The notes under the pieces are model-generated. The model was not told the DNA's origin and made no database searches. It worked only from the letters and a program-made list of their open reading frames with translations. 61,905 nt of DNA from contig CALXTD010000006.1 in assembly GCA_944391315.1 (NCBI GenBank), positions 1-61,905 of the forward strand, written 5' to 3'. Shown piece after piece: positions 18,043-27,537 of the stretch. Position 1 is the first letter of the stretch, and each line of letters begins with the position of its first letter. The translations under genes and the position numbers were made by a program. The stretch comes from an uncultured Alphaproteobacteria bacterium (GTDB taxonomy: Bacteria; Pseudomonadota; Alphaproteobacteria; RF32; CAG-239).

Positions 18043-18825
18043 TTATTTCTCCTTTCCTCTGACGATAGCTTCCGGATGACGCTCTAAATAATCCGTCAAA
18101 TTACGGAGAGAGTCTCCTGCCCGTTTTACGCTGACTGCGGCGTCATTCAAATTTTTTATAGTCGCTTTAATTGCCTGAGCATTGGTCGCAACAAGGTCGC
18201 TCGTACCTTGAAATGTTTTGCTGACTTGCGGTAAAATATTGGGCAATTCTTGATTTAGTTTTGTCAGGACTCCGTTAAAGTTTGCAACCAAAGCACTGAC
18301 TTGAACCTTTGATAAGTCCTGCGAAATTTCTTTTATCGGCGATAAAACTGTCGGTATTTCTAAGATATCATTATTTTCGCCCTGATATTTTAGCACAATC
18401 GGGCTATTGGGCAATATTACCAATTCAACAATAAGCTGTCCCGTAATGTAATTTTGTATTCCAAGTCGTGCTCTCAGCCCTTTTTCAATCAGCTTATTCA
18501 GCAGTTCTTTTCTGCTATGATAGCTTTTGCGGGATAAGCTGCTTTTGTATTCGGTCAAGGTTGCATATACCGGTATGCGAAAGCTTGTGTCATCGCTATT
18601 CGTGATTAACTCTATTTTTGAGATTTTTCCGATTTCCACACCATTGAAAACTACAGATGAGCCAACGTTTAACCCTCTGACCGATTCATCAAAATACATA
18701 ACAACCGTATCTCTTTTATTCGGCATAATGTTTGTGCTGATATAGCTGGCTAAAATGACAATAACCGCAACAATACCGGTTACGACAAACAAGCCTATCA
18801 TCTTGGTATTTGGCTTTCTAGGCAT
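18043..18825 (-). CDS. MCE-domain lipid-binding protein (MlaD-like)
   Basis: A 260-aa protein. An N-terminal membrane helix (residues 10-28) is followed by a single MCE domain (about 38-120: VVMYFDESVRGLNVGSSVVFNGVEIGKISKIEL) and a helical C-terminal part (about 165-250). MCE proteins form hexameric rings that carry phospholipids across the periplasm between an inner-membrane ABC transporter and the outer membrane. It overlaps the ATPase gene by 8 bp and abuts the lipoprotein gene. Confidence 0.9.
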   Translation of the reverse strand: MPRKPNTKMIGLFVVTGIVAVIVILASYISTNIMPNKRDTVVMYFDESVRGLNVGSSVVFNGVEIGKISKIELITNSDDTSFRIPVYATLTEYKSSLSRKSYHSRKELLNKLIEKGLRARLGIQNYITGQLIVELVILPNSPIVLKYQGENNDILEIPTVLSPIKEISQDLSKVQVSALVANFNGVLTKLNQELPNILPQVSKTFQGTSDLVATNAQAIKATIKNLNDAAVSVKRAGDSLRNLTDYLERHPEAIVRGKEK

Positions 18826-19585
18826 GGATATTTTCTCCTCGCGTTAAAAATTCTTTGACTTTTTCATTTGGCGGATTTTTCAAAAGCTCTTTAGGATTGC
18901 CGCTGCCTTTTATGCTTTTGGTTTCCGCATCCAGATAAACGGAATTGTTGGCTACGGCAAAAATTGACGGCAATTCATGGCTGACGATTACAAAAGTTGT
19001 TCCCAGACTTTGGTTCAACTCGATAAATAAATCATCAAGCAAGTGAGAGCTTATCGGGTCAAGGCCTGCAGAAGGTTCATCACAATAGACTATCTTGGGA
19101 TCTAGGGCTAAAGCTCTTGCCAATCCGGCTCTTTTTTTCATACCGCCGCTTATCTCTGATGGATAAAAATTTTCAAACCCGGCCAAGCCAACCAGCGCCA
19201 ATTTTAGCGATACAAGTTCTTTTATCAGGCTTGAAGAGTAATCTGTATATTGCTGTAGCGGCATTGCAATGTTTTCGGCCAAAGTCATGGAGCTGAACAA
19301 TGCTCCGCTTTGATATAATATGCCGCAATCAGTCATAATATCTTTGCGCAAAGTTTGATCTGAAGTCCATAAATTTTTGCCGTCTATTTTGATGCGACCG
19401 CTTGCTGCCTTTTTTAATCCGGTTAGGATATGAAGCAAAGTTGACTTGCCGCAGCCTGAGCCGCCCATAATCACAAAGATATCGTGTTCCTTCACCGCAA
19501 AGCTGATATTTTTCATCAGCATAAAATCGCCATAGCCAAAGCTCAAGTCTGTTGCTTCGATAATATTTTTGGGCTCTGCAATCAT
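18818..19585 (-). CDS. Mce/Mla-type ABC transporter ATPase (MlaF-like)
   Basis: A 255-aa ATPase of the lipid transporter. Motifs are Walker A GGSGCGKST, the Q-loop in ILYQSG, signature ISGGMKKRAGLARALAL (the family's variant of LSGGQ), Walker B KIVYCDEPSAGLD, and the switch His in IVSHEL. The start at 19585 is set by GAGGAGG 7 nt upstream and a 4-bp ATGA overlap with the permease stop; the open frame continues 18 codons upstream inside the permease gene. It supplies energy to the permease. Confidence 0.9.
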   Translation of the reverse strand: MIAEPKNIIEATDLSFGYGDFMLMKNISFAVKEHDIFVIMGGSGCGKSTLLHILTGLKKAASGRIKIDGKNLWTSDQTLRKDIMTDCGILYQSGALFSSMTLAENIAMPLQQYTDYSSSLIKELVSLKLALVGLAGFENFYPSEISGGMKKRAGLARALALDPKIVYCDEPSAGLDPISSHLLDDLFIELNQSLGTTFVIVSHELPSIFAVANNSVYLDAETKSIKGSGNPKELLKNPPNEKVKEFLTRGENIHA

Positions 19586-20679
19586 GCGCCGGCCTCCTCT
19601 ATGATAACCGTCAAAATACCGGTAATAACTATCATCCAAACAATTGAGGCGACAACGGCTTTGGTCGTTGCAACACCGACACTGTCAGCATTTCTGCCGC
19701 AATGAACACCATAATAGCATCCGCACAAAGCAATAATATAGCCATAGACAAAGCCATGCAGAATTCCGAGCAAAAAGTTGCTCATCTTTAGGGCTTTTTC
19801 GGTGTACTGCCAATATTCATCAATAGAAAAACCAAGCATAACCGTTCCGACGACAGCACCGCCGATCATACCCATCAGGTCTGAGAGCATGGTTAAAAAC
19901 GGCATGGTTATCATCAAAGCAGAAATGCGCGGTAATACTAAAAAATCTGTTATCGGAATCCCCATGGTACGCAGGGCATCAACTTCTTCATTAACCTGCA
20001 TGGTGCCAATCGTGGCAGCATAAGATGCTCCGGTTCTGCCTGACATGACTATTCCTGCCATAATCGCACCCATTATTCTGGTCATGGCAATGGCGACCAA
20101 GCTTGAAACATATATCTCAACACCAAAAGTTTGCATTTGTATGGCGCCGACAAATGCCAGTATCAGCCCCACCATAAAGCTTATCAAGGAAATGATGCCC
20201 ACAGCTTGATAGCTACATCCTTCTAAGGCAAAAAGAAAGTCAACTTTTCTCATGATAGCGCGACCACTAAGCAGTCTCAACATTGATTTCATGCTATCTT
20301 TGATAAAGCTTACGCCTTGGCAAAAGCTTTTATAGCCATTTATACTGTTTTCACCAACTTTTTCAAAAAAGTCTTGTTTTTCGTCCTTGGCTTCCGGCGG
20401 TTTACGGTCAACTTTTAAGGCGAGCTGGAGCAAATGAGCCAAATCTTTGGGCAACGAAGTGACGTCTATTTCTTTTCGCCCTTTGGATAATTTATAAAGA
20501 AAACCAACCGTTGTTGAATCCCAGTCGGTTAGCTTTTTGGCATCAAAGCTTATTTTTGATTTTTTTTGTTCGGCGATGGTAGCATAAATTTGCGCCTTCT
20601 CTGCCTCGTTATCATAAGAACAGAGATTGCCCTCCAAAATGACTTTGACTTCTCCGGTTAAAACTTGGCAAGACAGCAC
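19582..20679 (-). CDS. Mce/Mla-type permease with N-terminal STAS domain (MlaE-like)
   Basis: A 365-aa protein and the first gene of the operon. Residues 1-90 look like a STAS domain (VKVILEGNLC...ISFDAKKLTDWDSTTVGFL), and about 140-362 is the MlaE/YrbE permease with five or six helices and the family block GRTGASYAATIGTMQVNEEVDALRTMGI. The STAS portion, a separate MlaB protein in E. coli, is fused here. With the ATPase, MCE and lipoprotein genes downstream it forms a complete phospholipid transporter for outer-membrane lipid asymmetry. Confidence 0.92.
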   Translation of the reverse strand: MLSCQVLTGEVKVILEGNLCSYDNEAEKAQIYATIAEQKKSKISFDAKKLTDWDSTTVGFLYKLSKGRKEIDVTSLPKDLAHLLQLALKVDRKPPEAKDEKQDFFEKVGENSINGYKSFCQGVSFIKDSMKSMLRLLSGRAIMRKVDFLFALEGCSYQAVGIISLISFMVGLILAFVGAIQMQTFGVEIYVSSLVAIAMTRIMGAIMAGIVMSGRTGASYAATIGTMQVNEEVDALRTMGIPITDFLVLPRISALMITMPFLTMLSDLMGMIGGAVVGTVMLGFSIDEYWQYTEKALKMSNFLLGILHGFVYGYIIALCGCYYGVHCGRNADSVGVATTKAVVASIVWMIVITGILTVIIEEAGA

Positions 20680-20772
20680 TGTTTACGCTCTCCTTTTTTT
20701 ATATTATGAGGTAATATTGCTTAATAATTTAATCTTGTTTTTTAGTTTTTTCAAGAAAAGCTTTTCCGTTTC

Positions 20773-21171
20773 TTATTTCTTAAGGTTAAAAAATTTTTCC
20801 AATCCCTCAATAATTTCTTTATCCGCCGGTGCGAAATCGTATTTTTTTAATTCTTGCGGCGATATCCATTTGATTTGTTCGTGCGAATCCATATAATCAA
20901 TTTTATCTGTTTGGCTTTCTGCCCAAAAAGCATTTAATGATATGCTGAATTCTCCGTAATCATAACGGGTTTCCATGAAAAAATCTTTAACGTTTACATC
21001 AAGATGCAGTTCTTCTTGCAATTCTCTTTTTAAGCACTCCGGTAAGGTTTCTCCGGCTTCAAGCTTTCCGCCGGGGAATTCCCATTTATAGGCAAGAGAT
21101 TTTCCGTGTATTCTTTGGGCAATTAATATTTTGCCGTTATACATCACTATTCCGGCGGCAACTGTTTTCAT
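20773..21171 (-). CDS. mutT: Nudix hydrolase, 8-oxo-dGTP diphosphatase MutT type
   Basis: A 132-aa protein that hydrolyses oxidised or other nucleoside triphosphates. The Nudix box is complete at about residues 34-56: GGKLEAGETLPECLKRELQEEL fits G-x5-E-x7-R-E-x2-E-E. The preceding WEFPGG is typical of MutT. It begins 6 bp after the mtnN stop, so it belongs to the same transcript as mtnN and the barrel protein. The end, LEKFFNLKK, is normal for MutT length. Substrate preference within the Nudix family is inferred. Confidence 0.85.
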   Translation of the reverse strand: MKTVAAGIVMYNGKILIAQRIHGKSLAYKWEFPGGKLEAGETLPECLKRELQEELHLDVNVKDFFMETRYDYGEFSISLNAFWAESQTDKIDYMDSHEQIKWISPQELKKYDFAPADKEIIEGLEKFFNLKK

Positions 21172-21177
21172 GATTGA

Positions 21178-21837
21178 TTATCCTATGATTTTTTTGACAA
21201 TTTCAAAAGAATGTTGTCCGGCCTCGGCCCAAAAGTTTTCATATTGTGTGTTATGATTTTTAATGCCCGGAGTGTCACTGATAATTCTAAGGCTCAAAAA
21301 CGGAACATTATACATTAAACAAACTTGGGCGATTGCCGCAGATTCCATATCAACAGCGGCGGCCTGCGGATAAATATCTTTGATATGGGCAACTTCATCT
21401 GCCTTGGTTATAAAACGATCACCGCTGGCAATCATTACAGGGATGGCGCCTGATTGTTCTGCTTTTTTTCGCCATAAAAAATCTGTTTCAAAATATTGCG
21501 AAAAGCCCTGCAAGTGACCTTCTTCTTCTCCGCAATAAACGTCGTAATACCCTATTTTATCGGCAACTACAATATCTTTTACTTGCAGATTTTGGCCAAT
21601 GCCGCCGGCTGCCCCCGTGTTTATCAACACATCAGGATGGTAGTTTTTTATTAATTCAAGAGCGCCTACAGCGGCACAGACTTTTCCTATTCCGCACTGA
21701 CCGATTGTTAATTCATTTTCACTTAATCTGCCATGGTAAAACAAACTTCCGCCGATTGAGTTTTTTTCAGCTTCTGAAATTAAGCCCTGCAGAAGCTCAA
21801 TCTCTTTGCTCATTGCCGCGATAATACCGATTTTCAT
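21178..21837 (-). CDS. mtnN: 5'-methylthioadenosine/S-adenosylhomocysteine nucleosidase
   Basis: A 219-aa enzyme that cleaves adenine from MTA and SAH, recycling by-products of polyamine synthesis and methylation. The sequence shows MKIGIIAAMSKEIELL with catalytic Glu12, the NTGAAGGIG loop, VDMESAAIAQV with Glu165 and RIISDTPG with catalytic Asp188, all as in the Pfs family. It is located between an outer-membrane barrel gene (8 bp upstream) and mutT (6 bp downstream). The pairing with a membrane aminopropyltransferase-like gene elsewhere in the window is suggestive only. Confidence 0.92.
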   Translation of the reverse strand: MKIGIIAAMSKEIELLQGLISEAEKNSIGGSLFYHGRLSENELTIGQCGIGKVCAAVGALELIKNYHPDVLINTGAAGGIGQNLQVKDIVVADKIGYYDVYCGEEEGHLQGFSQYFETDFLWRKKAEQSGAIPVMIASGDRFITKADEVAHIKDIYPQAAAVDMESAAIAQVCLMYNVPFLSLRIISDTPGIKNHNTQYENFWAEAGQHSFEIVKKIIG

Positions 21838-21845
21838 TTTATCCT

Positions 21846-22490
21846 CTAGTAATAAAACGGATCAAAACCAATGCGGACACCTACCAATATTTCTTGCATT
21901 TTATCTATTCCGGGGATGTCGGCAAAAATGTAGCGATACATGGCTCGGAATGAGATATAGTCATCAAAATTAATTTGGAAACCGGCGCCTAATCTCAAGC
22001 CGATAGAATCGTCTTTTTCCGTAACTTTCTTCTCAATACCACCGGCTGAATATTTAAATTCTGTTTCAAAATTATATTGTGCTACACCGGCTGAGAGCAG
22101 CCAATCAACCTTATCTGTTGATTTTATATAGGCCATCATGTCCAGACCGTAGGCCTGATATGATGTTTCTGCACTCAACTGAGAGTTAAGGCTGGCAATA
22201 TTATCATAGGTTTTATCATGTGTTCCAGAGGCTTGATAAAATACTTCAACACCAAAATTTTCGCTAAAATTATAGCCGGCATTAATCGCAGCATTAACCA
22301 TGCTGTCCGGTGCCTCAACAGACTGACTGACCGGAGGATTTATATTTGAAAAGCTGGGGCCTCCGTCAACTTTATTAAAGTCATAAATAAAATCTGTTCC
22401 CACATAGACGCGATTGGGAACGGCATAGGCATTTGCCGCACTCAAAAGACTGAAAATCGTACCATAGTAAAAAAGCTTTTTCATCCGCAT
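21846..22490 (-). CDS. Outer-membrane beta-barrel protein (opacity/Omp25-like)
   Basis: A 214-aa protein with a signal peptide ending ANAYA before VPNRVYVG. Amphipathic strands follow (VYVGTDFIYDFNKV, NAAINAGYNFSENFGVEVFYQAS, GLRLGAGFQINFDDYISFRAMYRYIF), as in 8-strand barrels of the outer-membrane surface-antigen group; the C-terminus VGVRIGFDPFYY ends in aromatics. AAGGA lies upstream; either ATG at 22490 or the one two codons later could be the start. No peptidoglycan-binding domain follows the barrel. Function unknown. Confidence 0.75.
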   Translation of the reverse strand: MRMKKLFYYGTIFSLLSAANAYAVPNRVYVGTDFIYDFNKVDGGPSFSNINPPVSQSVEAPDSMVNAAINAGYNFSENFGVEVFYQASGTHDKTYDNIASLNSQLSAETSYQAYGLDMMAYIKSTDKVDWLLSAGVAQYNFETEFKYSAGGIEKKVTEKDDSIGLRLGAGFQINFDDYISFRAMYRYIFADIPGIDKMQEILVGVRIGFDPFYY

Positions 22491-22541
22491 AATCCTTCCT
22501 TAGTCTTTTTTATATGATATTATTTTATTATTCAACTGCTG

Positions 22542-22570
22542 TTGATATTTTATCCTCTTTATTGTATTGT
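22542..22570 (+). promoter_or_regulatory. Promoter of the sirtuin gene
   Basis: TTGATA (22542-22547), a 17-bp spacer and TATTGT (22565-22570), 24 bp before the ATG at 22595, with GGAGG in between. Confidence 0.5.
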
Positions 22571-22594
22571 GGTTTGAAAATTTGGAGGCATGAT

Positions 22595-23299
22595 ATGGGT
22601 AAAAAATATAAAAGCATTGTGGTTTTGACCGGAGCAGGAATTTCTGCCGAATCGGGATTAGCTACCTTTCGAAGCTCTAACGGCTTATGGAACAATCACC
22701 GCGTTGAAGATGTGGCTACAATCGAAGCCTTTCAGCGTAATCCGGAATTTGTTCATGACTTTTACAACCAGATGAAGCCGGAACTCCTTGCTGCAAAGCC
22801 TAATCCGGCTCACTTGGCACTGACAAAGTTGCAAGATAATTATCCTGCTCCTGTTTCTATCATTACACAAAATGTTGATACTTTGCATGAAAAGGCAAAG
22901 TCACGCAATATTTATCATATTCACGGGCAAATCAATCAAGCCGTTTGTCTTAACTGCGGACATATTTTAGAAACATGGAACGACATAACCACCGAAACAG
23001 TTTGCCCACAATGCTCGGTGGCCGGTATGATGAAGCCAAACATTGTCTTCTTTGGTGAAAATCTGCTTTATATGGACAAGGTTGAGCGACTTTTGGCTTC
23101 TTGCGATTTGTTTATTTCCGTCGGTACATCCGGTGTGGTTTTTCCGGCTGCGGCTTTTGTGCAAACGGCAAAGCTTTATGGCGCTGAAACCTATGAATTT
23201 AATCTCGAAAAGACATCAAATAATTTTTATTTTGACCATCATATATTCGGAAAAGCCGGAGAAACCCTGCCGCCCTTTGTTGATGCGCTTTTAGCCTAA
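22595..23299 (+). CDS. cobB: NAD-dependent protein deacylase (sirtuin, CobB-like)
   Basis: A 234-aa sirtuin that removes acyl groups from lysines using NAD+. It has GAGISAESGLATFR (NAD loop, from residue 13), QNVD (92-95), catalytic His110 in HIHG and a zinc ribbon C118-x2-C121...C137-x2-C140. CobB-type desuccinylases carry Tyr and Arg in FYNxR; here FYNQM keeps Tyr57 but has Met60 at the Arg position, so acid-acyl activity is doubtful. The start at 22595 is chosen for GGAGG 8 nt upstream. Single-gene unit closed by a shared terminator. Confidence 0.9.
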   Translation: MGKKYKSIVVLTGAGISAESGLATFRSSNGLWNNHRVEDVATIEAFQRNPEFVHDFYNQMKPELLAAKPNPAHLALTKLQDNYPAPVSIITQNVDTLHEKAKSRNIYHIHGQINQAVCLNCGHILETWNDITTETVCPQCSVAGMMKPNIVFFGENLLYMDKVERLLASCDLFISVGTSGVVFPAAAFVQTAKLYGAETYEFNLEKTSNNFYFDHHIFGKAGETLPPFVDALLA

Positions 23300-23301
23300 A
23301 A

Positions 23302-23340
23302 AAATTCCTCAGTTTTTTTCAAACTGAGGAATTTTTATTT
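23302..23340. terminator. Bidirectional terminator between sirtuin gene and secA
   Basis: AAATTCCTCAGTTT (23302-23315) pairs with AAACTGAGGAATTT (23321-23334) over a short loop, with A-runs before and T-runs after. It lies between the two convergent stops. Confidence 0.9.
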
Positions 23341-23341
23341 T

Positions 23342-26080
23342 CTAAACCTTGCCGTGGCAATGTTTATATTTTAAGCCCGAGCCACAAGGACAAGGATCAT
23401 TTCTTGACACCTTTCCCCAAGTGCTTGGATCTTTGGGATCTATTGCCGTTTTGTTATATGAAAACGGTGAGGCTTTTGCGGCTTCTTGCTCTGCTCTCGG
23501 GGCTTCTGCCGGACGGCGAGAAATTAAAGACTGCGGTTCTTCGTGAACTTCCTTCATCTCGCGCGGCGCTTCATTTCTGGCCTGCAAAGTATTTGCATCG
23601 CCCATTTGGATTTGAACACGGCAAATCAAGAAGGTCAGGCGCTCTTTCAACAAATCAAGCATTTGTGAAAACATATTAAACGCCTCTTTTTTATACTCGT
23701 TTAACGGGTCTTTTTGGCCATAAGCGCGCAGAACAATCGTATGACGCATTTGCTCTAAGGTAGCAATATGGTCTTTCCATAACTGATCCATAACTTGGAG
23801 CAAGATGCTCTTTTCTACCATATGCATCAGCGAATCGGGCACGTCTTTATTACGGGCTTTGATATTTTCAACAACAAAAGCTATGACTTTTTCAGACATA
23901 CCATCCGAATCGATTTCTGCCTCTTTAGCCCATTCTTCAACAGGAATATCCATTCCCGTAATGCGGAACAACTCAGTCTTGAGTTCTTTGAGCGGGCATT
24001 CTGACGGCAGGCTTCCGTGCGGAATATATGAAGCAACAATATCCTCCAAATATTCATCACGCATTTCTTCAACCGTTTCAGAAACATCATCTGCCTGCAT
24101 CAATTCACGGCGCTGTTCATAAATGACCTTTCTTTGGTCGTTCATTACGTTATCGTATTTTAACAAATTTTTACGGATATCAAAGTTGCGCTCTTCGACT
24201 TTTTGCTGCGCTTTTTCAATTGCACGGCTTATCCATGGGTGAACCAGCGCCTCACCTTCCGGCAAACCTAAGCGCTTTAACATTGCACTCATTCTCTCAG
24301 AGCCGAAAATACGCATTAAGTCATCTTCAAGCGATAAGAAGAACTTTGAGGTTCCAGGGTCGCCTTGACGTCCGGAACGTCCGCGCAGCTGATTATCAAT
24401 ACGGCGGCTTTCGTGACGCTCTGTTCCCAAGACATATAGACCACCAGCTTCGATGGCTTTCTTTTTGCCTTCTTCAATCTCGGCTTTTAATTTCTCTTTT
24501 ATCTTGGCAATTTGCTCTTCGCTTTCATCACCTTTGAGTTCTTCTTTTAAGCGCATATCCAAGTTACCACCGAGCTGAATATCTGTTCCGCGGCCGGCCA
24601 TATTGGTGGCGATGGTTACTGCCCCCGGAACACCTGCTTGGGCAACAATCGCGGCTTCTCTTTCATGGTGGCGCGCATTCAAGACCTCAAACTTTATGTT
24701 ACTGCGCTGTTTTAATAAATCTGCAATCAGTTCTGATTTTTCAATTGAGGTTGTACCGACCAAAATCGGCTGGCCTTTTTTTTGGCAATCAATTATTGTA
24801 TTTATAATTGCATTATATTTTTCTTTGGCGGTACGATAAATTTCGTCATGTTCATCTTTGCGCTGTACCGGCTTGTTGGTTGGAATTTCAACGCAAGTCA
24901 AATTATAAATATCACCAAACTCAGCTTCTTCGGTCATGGCCGTACCGGTCATACCTGCGAGTTTTGGATAAAGACGGAAATAATTTTGGAAAGTAATGGA
25001 GGCCAAAGTTTGGTTCTCTGACTGAATATCAACCCCTTCTTTGGCTTCTAAGGCTTGGTGCAAGCCATCTGAATAACGGCGGCCTTCCATAATACGTCCG
25101 GTGAACTCGTCAATAATCATTACCTTGCCGTCTTTGACAATATAATCTACATCACGAGAAAACATCTTGTGTGCGCGCAAGGCCTGATTGACGTGGTGAA
25201 CCAAGGTGACATTGGCTAAATCATACAGTGAGCCTTCTTTTATCAGACCGACTTCTTTTAACAAAGCTTCTACATGGGTCATGCCGGCTTCGGTTAAAAC
25301 GACCGTTCTGGCTTTTTCATCTTTTTCATAGTCGGCCGGTATTAACTTCGGAATAACTTTATTTACCGAGATATATTTTTCTGAAGAATCTTCTGCGGCG
25401 CCGGAAATAATCAACGGAGTACGTGCCTCATCAATCAAGATTGAGTCAACCTCATCCACAATCGCATAGTTAAACGGACGCTGTACCAGCTCGTTCATGG
25501 AAAACTTCATATTATCGCGCAGATAATCAAAGCCAAGCTCATTATTTGTTGCGTAAGTAATGTCGCAATTATAAGCCTGTCTGCGCTGATTGTCATCTTT
25601 TCCATGAATAATGTAATCGACAGTCAAGCCCAAGAAGCGGAAGACTTGTCCCATCCACTCAGCATCACGCTTGGCCAAATAATCGTTTACCGTAACAATG
25701 TGAACGCCTTTGCCTTCCAGCGCATTCAAATAAGCCGGCAAGGTTTCAACCAAAGTTTTACCTTCACCGGTTTTCATTTCAGCAATCATGCCGTTATGCA
25801 AAACAATACCACCGATTAACTGAACATCGTAGTGGCGCTGCCCCAAAGTTCTTTTCGCTGCCTCACGTACTACGGCAAAAGCTTCAGGCAGCAAGTCATC
25901 CAGTGTTTCGCCTTCTTTTATTCTGGTTCTGAACTCTTCAGTCTTGGCTTTTAACTCTTCATCACTCAGGGCTGACATCTCAGGTTCAAGTGAGTTTATC
26001 TTTTGTACTATCTTATTTTGTTTTTTTACAAATCTGTCGTTTGCGCTACCAAAAATTGTTTTTGCTATTTTTCCCAGCAT
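23342..26080 (-). CDS. secA: Preprotein translocase ATPase SecA
   Basis: A 912-aa motor that drives unfolded preproteins through SecYEG. Walker A MKTGEGKT is at residues 102-109, and the DEAD-box-like Walker B is in [12 protein letters not shown]. The family landmarks [45 protein letters not shown] and [11 protein letters not shown] are present. The C-terminal zinc site [14 protein letters not shown] binds SecB or ribosomes. Full length, no anomaly. It is transcribed divergently from the parvulin gene and probably serves the many exported proteins here. Confidence 0.97.
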   Translation of the reverse strand: MLGKIAKTIFGSANDRFVKKQNKIVQKINSLEPEMSALSDEELKAKTEEFRTRIKEGETLDDLLPEAFAVVREAAKRTLGQRHYDVQLIGGIVLHNGMIAEMKTGEGKTLVETLPAYLNALEGKGVHIVTVNDYLAKRDAEWMGQVFRFLGLTVDYIIHGKDDNQRRQAYNCDITYATNNELGFDYLRDNMKFSMNELVQRPFNYAIVDEVDSILIDEARTPLIISGAAEDSSEKYISVNKVIPKLIPADYEKDEKARTVVLTEAGMTHVEALLKEVGLIKEGSLYDLANVTLVHHVNQALRAHKMFSRDVDYIVKDGKVMIIDEFTGRIMEGRRYSDGLHQALEAKEGVDIQSENQTLASITFQNYFRLYPKLAGMTGTAMTEEAEFGDIYNLTCVEIPTNKPVQRKDEHDEIYRTAKEKYNAIINTIIDCQKKGQPILVGTTSIEKSELIADLLKQRSNIKFEVLNARHHEREAAIVAQAGVPGAVTIATNMAGRGTDIQLGGNLDMRLKEELKGDESEEQIAKIKEKLKAEIEEGKKKAIEAGGLYVLGTERHESRRIDNQLRGRSGRQGDPGTSKFFLSLEDDLMRIFGSERMSAMLKRLGLPEGEALVHPWISRAIEKAQQKVEERNFDIRKNLLKYDNVMNDQRKVIYEQRRELMQADDVSETVEEMRDEYLEDIVASYIPHGSLPSECPLKELKTELFRITGMDIPVEEWAKEAEIDSDGMSEKVIAFVVENIKARNKDVPDSLMHMVEKSILLQVMDQLWKDHIATLEQMRHTIVLRAYGQKDPLNEYKKEAFNMFSQMLDLLKERLTFLICRVQIQMGDANTLQARNEAPREMKEVHEEPQSLISRRPAEAPRAEQEAAKASPFSYNKTAIDPKDPSTWGKVSRNDPCPCGSGLKYKHCHGKV

Positions 26081-26248
26081 TATTTTTTCCTATTTTTTTA
26101 TTTCAATTATTTTACATTTAGTGTGAATTGTGCTCAAAGTCAATACTTACCACCAAAGTTATAAACTTCTTAAAAAAATTATCTTGGAATTATGTTTTTA
26201 TTTGGCTATATTTTATTTGATTTAATTTTTTTTAAGGAGATGCTTTTT

Positions 26249-27091
26249 ATGCAAAACAAACTGATTGCCGCTGCCGCTTTGTCGATGCTCGTATTGGCCC
26301 CCAATGCCGCTCGCGCCGAAGGAAAAGATGGTGTGGCCGCCGTGGTTAACGGTGAAGAAATTACGGTTGAGGAAATGAAGCAAGGTTATGAAGACAATAC
26401 TCCGATTAAAGAGCAAGTGTCTTTCGACGTCTTTTATGACAAAGCCCTTGATGTCTATGTTAACGGAAAACTTTTGTATCTGGCAGCAGAAGAAGCCGGT
26501 GTGCTCGATATGCCTGAATATAAGCGCAATGTTCAGACTGCTAAAGAAGAACTCGCCAGAAAGTTTTATCTCCAGAAAAAAGTTGATGAAAAAGTTTCTG
26601 ATGAAGACATCAAAAAACTTTATGACGAATACAAGTCAACCTTCAAAAGCGAAAAAGAAATTAAAGCTAAACACATTTTGGTTGACTCTGAAAGCAAGGC
26701 CAAAGAAGTTATCTCAAAACTCAAAAAAGGTCAGAAATTTGATGACTTAGCCAAAGAATATTCTCTTGATAAAGCTGTTGATCTTGGCTATTTTACCCGC
26801 AATATGATGGTGCCGGAATTTTCTGATGCCGCTTTTGCCATGAAAAAAGGAAAATATTCTACAAAGCCGGTCAAGACTCAGTTCGGTTATCATGTAATTT
26901 TGGTTGAAGATATTCGCGATGCGAAACCGCTGCCCTTAAAACAGGTTAAATCTCAGCTGAAGGGTATGCTCTCTCAAGATGCTATTGCTCAGGTCTTCAA
27001 AGAGCTTTATGATTCTTCTAAAATTACGAAGTATTCTCTCGACGGAAAAGAGATTAAAGATCCGGTTATTATGCCTAAGAGTGCAAAGTAA
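26249..27091 (+). CDS. Periplasmic parvulin-type peptidyl-prolyl isomerase
   Basis: A 280-aa foldase. It has a signal peptide (MQNKLIAAAALSMLVLAPNAARA before EGKDG), an N-terminal SurA-like helical region, and one parvulin domain (about residues 150-235: IKAKHILVDSESKAKEVISKL, DLGYFTRNMMVPEFSDAAFAMKKG, TQFGYHVILVED). It should isomerise prolyl bonds in exported or outer-membrane proteins. The Met at 26249 has AAGGAGA 8 nt upstream; the open frame from 26192 lacks a site. Its stop is 2 bp from that of the convergent gene, with no terminator seen between them. Confidence 0.9.
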   Translation: MQNKLIAAAALSMLVLAPNAARAEGKDGVAAVVNGEEITVEEMKQGYEDNTPIKEQVSFDVFYDKALDVYVNGKLLYLAAEEAGVLDMPEYKRNVQTAKEELARKFYLQKKVDEKVSDEDIKKLYDEYKSTFKSEKEIKAKHILVDSESKAKEVISKLKKGQKFDDLAKEYSLDKAVDLGYFTRNMMVPEFSDAAFAMKKGKYSTKPVKTQFGYHVILVEDIRDAKPLPLKQVKSQLKGMLSQDAIAQVFKELYDSSKITKYSLDGKEIKDPVIMPKSAK

Positions 27092-27093
27092 AG

Positions 27094-27537
27094 TTATTTA
27101 CTTTTATCTTCGCCCTTTTGGTTTTCTGCCAGAAGGGCTTTTCTTTTGCGCTCAAAGCTTTTGATGTCGGCAATTTTGTTTTTAACATAGTCTGCTTGCT
27201 GCGGGGTTAATTTATTTTCGACAAGTGTTTTTTCCAATATCTCTTTTATTTCTTTTGTGGTTTTAGGCTCGTTTACGGCAATATTATGCAGATAAAAAAC
27301 AGCGCCTCTGAAAATTTGGTCATTTTTGGATTGCAACTGTTCGGCAATGCTGATATATGGCGGCGTAAAACTATCTTTTTCATCTTCTATCATCGCATCA
27401 TAGGCGCTTTTTTGAATTTTGCGCGCGATTGCCTCGGTTATGCCGACATTTTTTTCTCCGCGAAATAAATTTCCCGTGCGGCTGACAATGTTTTTAATCT
27501 TATTTATTATCGCGAACTGCGGGCTGAACTGTGTCAT
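27094..27537 (-). CDS. Uncharacterised soluble protein downstream of the antiporter
   Basis: A 147-aa, charged, helical protein without signal or membrane segment; no family recognised. It opens FSPQFAIINKIKNIVSRTGNLFRG and ends with a basic-acidic helix (VKNKIADIKSFERKRKALLAENQKGEDKSK). It begins on the base immediately before the antiporter's stop codon ends (no gap), so the two are co-translated. A cytoplasmic accessory or regulatory partner of the transporter is possible but rests on position only. Confidence 0.65.
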   Translation of the reverse strand: MTQFSPQFAIINKIKNIVSRTGNLFRGEKNVGITEAIARKIQKSAYDAMIEDEKDSFTPPYISIAEQLQSKNDQIFRGAVFYLHNIAVNEPKTTKEIKEILEKTLVENKLTPQQADYVKNKIADIKSFERKRKALLAENQKGEDKSK

